Below the pieces are notes generated by a model. It was not told where the DNA came from. It saw only the letters and a program-made list of their open reading frames with translations, and ran no database searches. Positions 60,491 to 64,000 of a stretch of DNA of 64,000 nt are shown here, one piece after another. The translations under genes and the position numbers were made by a program. The first letter of the stretch is position 1. Each line of letters starts with the position of its first letter. The stretch covers positions 4,154,001 to 4,218,000 of the forward strand of contig NC_019678.1 of NCBI RefSeq assembly GCF_000316665.1, read 5' to 3'. The stretch comes from Rivularia sp. PCC 7116 (GTDB lineage: Bacteria; Cyanobacteriota; Cyanobacteriia; Cyanobacteriales; Nostocaceae).

Positions 60491-62593
60491 CGAGATGTTA
60501 ACTGTTAAGTGCAAATGATTCCGCTCGGTTAACTCAGCTTCCCAATTCGGCTCAATCACAATCGTGCTAATCTTTTCTACAATAATCGCAGCACCTTGAA
60601 TAACATCCCCCGGTTGTAAATCTTCCCGACGATAAACCGGTGCTGAGTACCACTTATCATTAGTAAACATCTTCACCGTCTCCACAGAAACCGGAAATTC
60701 ATCTAACCCCCGACTACGTTTAACTAAAGCTTCCTCTGGAGTATCCATTTTTTGAATCACCTCCACCGAAACCGACTCCACAATCAAATTTTTGTCACTT
60801 TGAATAAAACCGTACCTCAACTTATGCTCCCGCTCAAACTCCTCCCGCATCAATCCCACACTTACATTGAAATCAACCCCCAGAATAGAATTAGTCCCCT
60901 CATACTTCAAATTCACCTTTCTTACAACCTCTTTGCGCTCCTCTGCGCCCCTCTGCGTTTCCAACTCACTCCTCCCTTGACTCTCCAACCTTTCCATCAA
61001 TCCCCGTAAATCTCCCAACAACACTTCATCCAAAACCTTCTCCACTCCAGCTTCCCGAATAGCTCTGACATCAGCCAAACCCATACCGTAAGCAGAAAGC
61101 ACCCCAGCATAAGGATGTAGAAAAATCTTCTTCATCCCCAAAGTATCTGCAATTAAACAAGCAACTTGCGCTCCCGCACCTCCAAAACAGCAAAGCGCGT
61201 AATTAGTCACGTCATAACCGCGTTGCAGACTTATTTTTTTAATAGCATTCGCCATACTTTCCACAGCTATGGAAATAAAACCGGCAGCAACTTGTTCCGG
61301 TGTACGATAATTTCCCGTAGCAGTTTCAATATCCTGGGCTAGCTGTATAAATTTTTCAGTAACAATATCTTTATCCAAAGGTGAATTTCCATCCTTTCCA
61401 AACACCGCAGGGAAATATTGCGGATGAATTTTACCCAACATGACATTAGCATCAGTCACCGCCAACTTACCACCGCGACGATAACAAGCAGGTCCCGGAT
61501 TCGAGCCAGCAGATTCGGGCCCCACTCGATAGCTAGAACCGTCAAAAGATAAAATCGAACCACCACCCGCCGCGATTGTATGTATTGCCAGCACAGGAAC
61601 CCGCATTCTTGCTCCAGCAATTTCGTTCTCTAACTGCCGCTCGTATTCACCGTTAAAATGGGCAACATCAGTACTAGTTCCCCCCATATCAAAAGTAATT
61701 ATCGAATTAAAACCACCCCTTAAACTAGTTTGCACCGCACCAACAATACCCCCCGCAGGACCGCTTAAAATGCTATCCTTACCTTGGAACTTTTGGGCAT
61801 CAACCAAGCCCCCATCCGACTTCATAAACATTAATTTGACACTGGGTAATTGACTAGCCACAGAGTCAACATAGCGACGTAAAATAGGAGTTAAATACGC
61901 ATCAACAACAGTAGTATCTCCCCGTGAAACCAATTTCATTAAAGGACTAACTTCATGAGAAACCGATATCTGCGTAAAACCGACTTCCCCAGCAATTGCA
62001 GCTACTTGTTGCTCGTGTTGCGGATAATTGTAACTATGCATCAACACCACAGCACAGCTACGAATTCCCGTATCGTAAACTGCTTGTAAATCTTTTCTTA
62101 CTTCTTCGATATTTACTGCAATTAACTCATTACCCTTCGCATCATACCGCTCGTTAACTTCAACAACTTGCTCGTAAAGCATACTCGGTAAAACAATATG
62201 ACGAGCAAAAATATCGGGACGATTTTGATAGCCGATTCGCAAAGCATCCTTGAATCCCTTAGTAATGACAAGTAAAACCCTGTCTCCCTTTCTTTCCAAT
62301 AAAGCATTAGTAGCGACAGTAGTACCCATCTTCACCACTTCAATTTCTTGTGTCGGAATAGGTTGGTTGCCCTTAATTCCGAGAATATCGCGAATACCTT
62401 GAATTGCAGCATCTTGATATTGTTCGGGATTTTCCGAAAGTAGCTTATAAACGATTACCCATTGTTGGTTAGGAAGAGGAACAATAAGAAAACGCTGGGG
62501 ATGATTTGCGAGTTGGTTGATTGTAGATTGATTGTCAGTGACGGCGACAATATCGGTAAAAGTTCCACCCCTGTCAGCAAATACTTTTAGCAT
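60470..62593 (-). CDS. Hydantoinase/5-oxoprolinase A-like protein, HyuB part absent
   Basis: 707 residues, an ATP-dependent acyl-amide hydrolase subunit of the HyuA family. FADRGGTFTDIVAV (N-terminal GGTFTD), MGTTVATNALLERKGDRVLLVITKGFKD, SPLMKLVSRGDTTVVDAYL, SDGGL, SGPAGGIVGA, TFDMGGTSTDVAHF (second ATP-binding loop), NPGPACYRRGG, VTDANVMLG and CCFGGAGAQVAC are the family landmarks. In 5-oxoprolinase the A part is followed by a HyuB part in the same chain (about 1200-1300 residues) or by an adjacent hyuB. Here neither is present: the frame ends after WEAELTERNHLHLTVNISLQ with a stop formed by a palindromic repeat. It may be inactive alone or pair with a HyuB encoded elsewhere. Confidence 0.88.
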   Translation of the reverse strand: MLKVFADRGGTFTDIVAVTDNQSTINQLANHPQRFLIVPLPNQQWVIVYKLLSENPEQYQDAAIQGIRDILGIKGNQPIPTQEIEVVKMGTTVATNALLERKGDRVLLVITKGFKDALRIGYQNRPDIFARHIVLPSMLYEQVVEVNERYDAKGNELIAVNIEEVRKDLQAVYDTGIRSCAVVLMHSYNYPQHEQQVAAIAGEVGFTQISVSHEVSPLMKLVSRGDTTVVDAYLTPILRRYVDSVASQLPSVKLMFMKSDGGLVDAQKFQGKDSILSGPAGGIVGAVQTSLRGGFNSIITFDMGGTSTDVAHFNGEYERQLENEIAGARMRVPVLAIHTIAAGGGSILSFDGSSYRVGPESAGSNPGPACYRRGGKLAVTDANVMLGKIHPQYFPAVFGKDGNSPLDKDIVTEKFIQLAQDIETATGNYRTPEQVAAGFISIAVESMANAIKKISLQRGYDVTNYALCCFGGAGAQVACLIADTLGMKKIFLHPYAGVLSAYGMGLADVRAIREAGVEKVLDEVLLGDLRGLMERLESQGRSELETQRGAEERKEVVRKVNLKYEGTNSILGVDFNVSVGLMREEFEREHKLRYGFIQSDKNLIVESVSVEVIQKMDTPEEALVKRSRGLDEFPVSVETVKMFTNDKWYSAPVYRREDLQPGDVIQGAAIIVEKISTIVIEPNWEAELTERNHLHLTVNISLQGSAL

Positions 62594-62639
62594 AATTTTG
62601 ATTTTATAGGAGTACCCTTCATCACAGAATAATTTATGT

Positions 62640-62662
62640 AGAGACGCGATACATCGCGTCTA
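62640..62662. repeat. AGACGCGAT palindrome
   Basis: AGACGCGAT-AC-ATCGCGTCT, perfect 9-bp arms, the GAGACGCGAT variant of the palindromes at 1662 and 26658. It lies 46 bp upstream of the hydantoinase-like start codon. Confidence 0.8.
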
Positions 62663-62722
62663 TATAAGAGTTATCGTTATTTAATAAAGGTTTTTACGGG
62701 AAACTTTATTCTTAATATACAA

Positions 62723-62885
62723 GGGTGCTGTTAGACGCACGATAATGTTGTGATTTAAGGATTAATTTGGAATTCGTTTAACGCACCATCTTTGATTGAT
62801 AATATTCACCATTCCTTGTTAATAAATCACCCTCACCCTGGAAGGGTGGGGCTATAGGAACAAAGCCCACCTTCGTGGGCTGAGT
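62723..62885. repeat. GGGTGCTGTTAGACGCA repeat plus CCCACC/GTGGGCT fragment
   Basis: GGGTGCTGTTAGACGCACGA to TTTAACGCACCATC (62724-62792) recurs at 63202-63270. The second part, CCCTCACCCTGGAAGGGTGGGG then AGCCCACCTTCGTGGGCT (about 62830-62880), is a fragment of the element seen whole at 52267. No gene between 62594 and 62943. Confidence 0.7.
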
Positions 62886-62943
62886 TACTAAAAATTTAAC
62901 GAGATTATAATTAAAAAATATTGTATAGCTTTTTAATAAAAAT

Positions 62944-63186
62944 ATGATTGGAAGAGAGTGGTTGAGAACACTTCATACTAAACAACTTATTGAATTGAAA
63001 AATCGTTGCTATTCTCAACGTCTACTTAATGGGGGCTATATTTGTTGCGATGGTTATGAATTTAATATTGAAGAATTGAAACAAGTATTCAGTGAAAGAC
63101 CTCATATTCCGAATAGAGCAGAAACTAATATTATTCGTAGAAAATCAGCAAAATATAAAAAGAGATTGCATCAATCTAGTAAATAG
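62944..63186 (+). CDS. Small hypothetical protein
   Basis: 80 residues: hydrophilic and basic (many Arg and Lys), with two adjacent cysteines in GGYICCDGYEFNIEE. No signal peptide or membrane segment. The sequence has normal amino-acid balance, so it may be real, but I recognise no family. ATG start with no clear ribosome-binding site. It is flanked on both sides by the same GGGTGCTGTTAGACGCA repeat, so it may have been brought in with repeats or be a chance frame. Confidence 0.45.
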   Translation: MIGREWLRTLHTKQLIELKNRCYSQRLLNGGYICCDGYEFNIEELKQVFSERPHIPNRAETNIIRRKSAKYKKRLHQSSK

Positions 63187-63201
63187 AAAATAATTTTTTG
63201 T

Positions 63202-63270
63202 AGGGTGCTGTTAGACGCAAGACAATTTTGTCATTTTACGAGCAATTTGGGATTCGTAAGGCGGCACCAT
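63202..63270. repeat. GGGTGCTGTTAGACGCA repeat, second copy
   Basis: GGGTGCTGTTAGACGCAAGA to GGCGGCACCATC, about 70 bp, matching 62724-62792 in the same direction. The two copies flank the small gene at 62944. Confidence 0.7.
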
Positions 63271-63366
63271 CCGTTATTAGTTCATTACAAAAACGGTTAA
63301 GGCTACTCTATACAATTTTTAATTAAAAGAGTACACCAAATTTATCATATTGTTTTCGCATACACC

Positions 63367-63416
63367 GGGGAATGCAATTCCCCGTCTAATAGCGAAAGTC
63401 CATTAAAATGGACTAA
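63367..63416. repeat. Adjacent palindromes GGGGAAT/ATTCCCC and AGTCCATT/AATGGACT
   Basis: GGGGAAT-GCA-ATTCCCC (about 63367-63383) and AGTCCATT-A-AAATGGACT (about 63397-63414), the same style as the cluster at 136-325. They lie just after the stop codon of the minus-strand gene at 63429. Confidence 0.7.
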
Positions 63417-63428
63417 GAAAAATTGAGT

Positions 63429-63746
63429 CTACATATTTTTATAATCAGTTATCCAATTTCCTCTAGCATCCCCTTGAATAGATTTTACCGTTCCCAATAC
63501 TTTCTCAATTTCACGCGGTAATTTACGAACACCAGACATATAAATACAAGTTTCTTCTGGCTGAGTTGTTAAATAAATAATTCTTGCTTCGTAATCTGTT
63601 AAGCGTTCAATGTTGACATATCCGACAACTTCAATATCTTCTGGAATTTCGTATCTCTCTTGACTCAAAATATATCTTTGCTCTAATTTGTTAGCTATTG
63701 TATCGGTAACTTGTACAGTTTTAACAGGAGCTTTGTCTTTCGTCAT
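63429..63746 (-). CDS. Hypothetical protein
   Basis: 105 residues, soluble, no signal peptide. Sequence such as KTVQVTDTIANKLEQRYILS, EIPEDIEVVGYVNIERLTDYEARIIYLTTQPEETCIYM and VKSIQGDARGNWITDYK looks like a compact alpha/beta protein. I recognise no family. ATG start at 63746. It diverges from the HicB-like gene with about 110 bp between starts. Confidence 0.6.
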   Translation of the reverse strand: MTKDKAPVKTVQVTDTIANKLEQRYILSQERYEIPEDIEVVGYVNIERLTDYEARIIYLTTQPEETCIYMSGVRKLPREIEKVLGTVKSIQGDARGNWITDYKNM

Positions 63747-63854
63747 AATATTAAATTGTTTCTGTTCTGCTTTTATATTAACTTGGGATATGGGGATTTT
63801 ATCAATCAGCTAAAGCTAAAATGGCTTATATAGCTTTACATGAGAGAATGGGCA

Positions 63855-64000
63855 ATGAAAATCAAAGCAGTAATCTGGCAAGAAGATGATTTATGGTGTG
63901 GTTCTGTACCAGCCTTACCTGGTTGTCATACTTGGGGTAATAGTTACGAACATTTGTTAGAAATGTTAGAAGATGCCATTCAAGGTTGGTTAGAAGTTGC
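63855..64000 (+). CDS. HicB-family antitoxin-like protein (partial)
   Basis: The first 48 codons are seen before the window ends. MKIKAVIWQEDDLWCGSVPALPGCHTWGNSYEHLLEMLEDAIQGWLE matches the start of HicB: a beta-strand, the VPALPGCxTxG turn and the helix LxNxxEAI. HicB proteins neutralise the HicA mRNA-interferase or act alone. No HicA gene precedes it in the 108 bp upstream; it may follow beyond the window. The frame is also open from ATG 63840, but MKIKAV is the usual start. Confidence 0.8.
   Translation, partial: MKIKAVIWQEDDLWCGSVPALPGCHTWGNSYEHLLEMLEDAIQGWLEV

Noticed and set aside
63747-63854. hicA gene before the HicB-like frame
   Set aside because: The 108-bp gap has no frame of HicA length; any hicA would have to follow outside the window.

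Overview
The window is 64 kb of AT-rich chromosome from a filamentous, probably heterocyst-forming cyanobacterium (order Nostocales; a Rivularia or Calothrix-like organism is my guess, genus not proven). The signs are more than ten copies of the HIP1 octamer GCGATCGC, heptamer short tandem repeats (GAACAGT type), short palindromes such as the GAGACGTAGC type, a cyanobacterial-type FtsH, several kinase/receiver hybrids, a PEP-CTERM tail and many small non-autonomous repeats between genes. Housekeeping genes (gltX, ftsH, murD, glyS, one tRNA-Asp) are scattered among accessory genes. There is no prophage, rRNA or CRISPR array.

Layout. 0-9 kb: glycosyltransferase, class V aminotransferase, TM0106-type RecB-like nuclease, phytase-like esterase, Ser/Thr kinase, tRNA-Asp. 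9-24 kb: gltX, a small secreted protein, ftsH, relics of a kinase/response-regulator gene, a response regulator-kinase, an HTH-AAA protein, a periplasmic amino-acid-binding protein, a 619-residue unknown protein and a histidine phosphatase. 22.4-24.4 kb is a scar: an AraC regulator whose 3' end is joined to the tail of an NTF2-like gene and whose 5' end is joined to a 5'-truncated TnpB gene carrying an extra palindrome.

25-37.5 kb is the most coherent accessory block: Old Yellow Enzyme, a secreted four-repeat protein, a small basic secreted protein, a MacA/MacB-like three-gene exporter, two YHYH-domain lipoproteins and an OmpR/EnvZ-type two-component system. A dyad ATTACA-N4-TGTAAT is seen upstream of several of these genes. 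I propose that this is a regulon controlled by the local response regulator; this is the best candidate for an undescribed system here.

37.5-52 kb: two tandem leucine-rich-repeat genes, a GNAT acetyltransferase, a secreted tyrosinase with a PEP-CTERM tail, a methyltransferase, murD, glyS, a duplicated DM13 pair (one copy gutted by an Arg-rich minisatellite) with conserved 11/22-bp direct repeats upstream, a RibD/DHFR-like reductase, a hydrophilic repeat protein and an SDR enzyme. 52.8-59.6 kb: four co-oriented two-component genes (PAS-GAF kinase, Rcp1-like receiver, REC-PAS kinase, REC-PAS-kinase-REC hybrid). 59.8-64 kb: DedA, a HyuA-only hydantoinase/oxoprolinase whose stop codon lies in a palindromic repeat, two small unknown proteins and a HicB-like antitoxin cut by the window edge.

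Limits: everything was read by eye. Domain calls rest on motifs, repeat families on visual matching, and regulatory sites are predictions.
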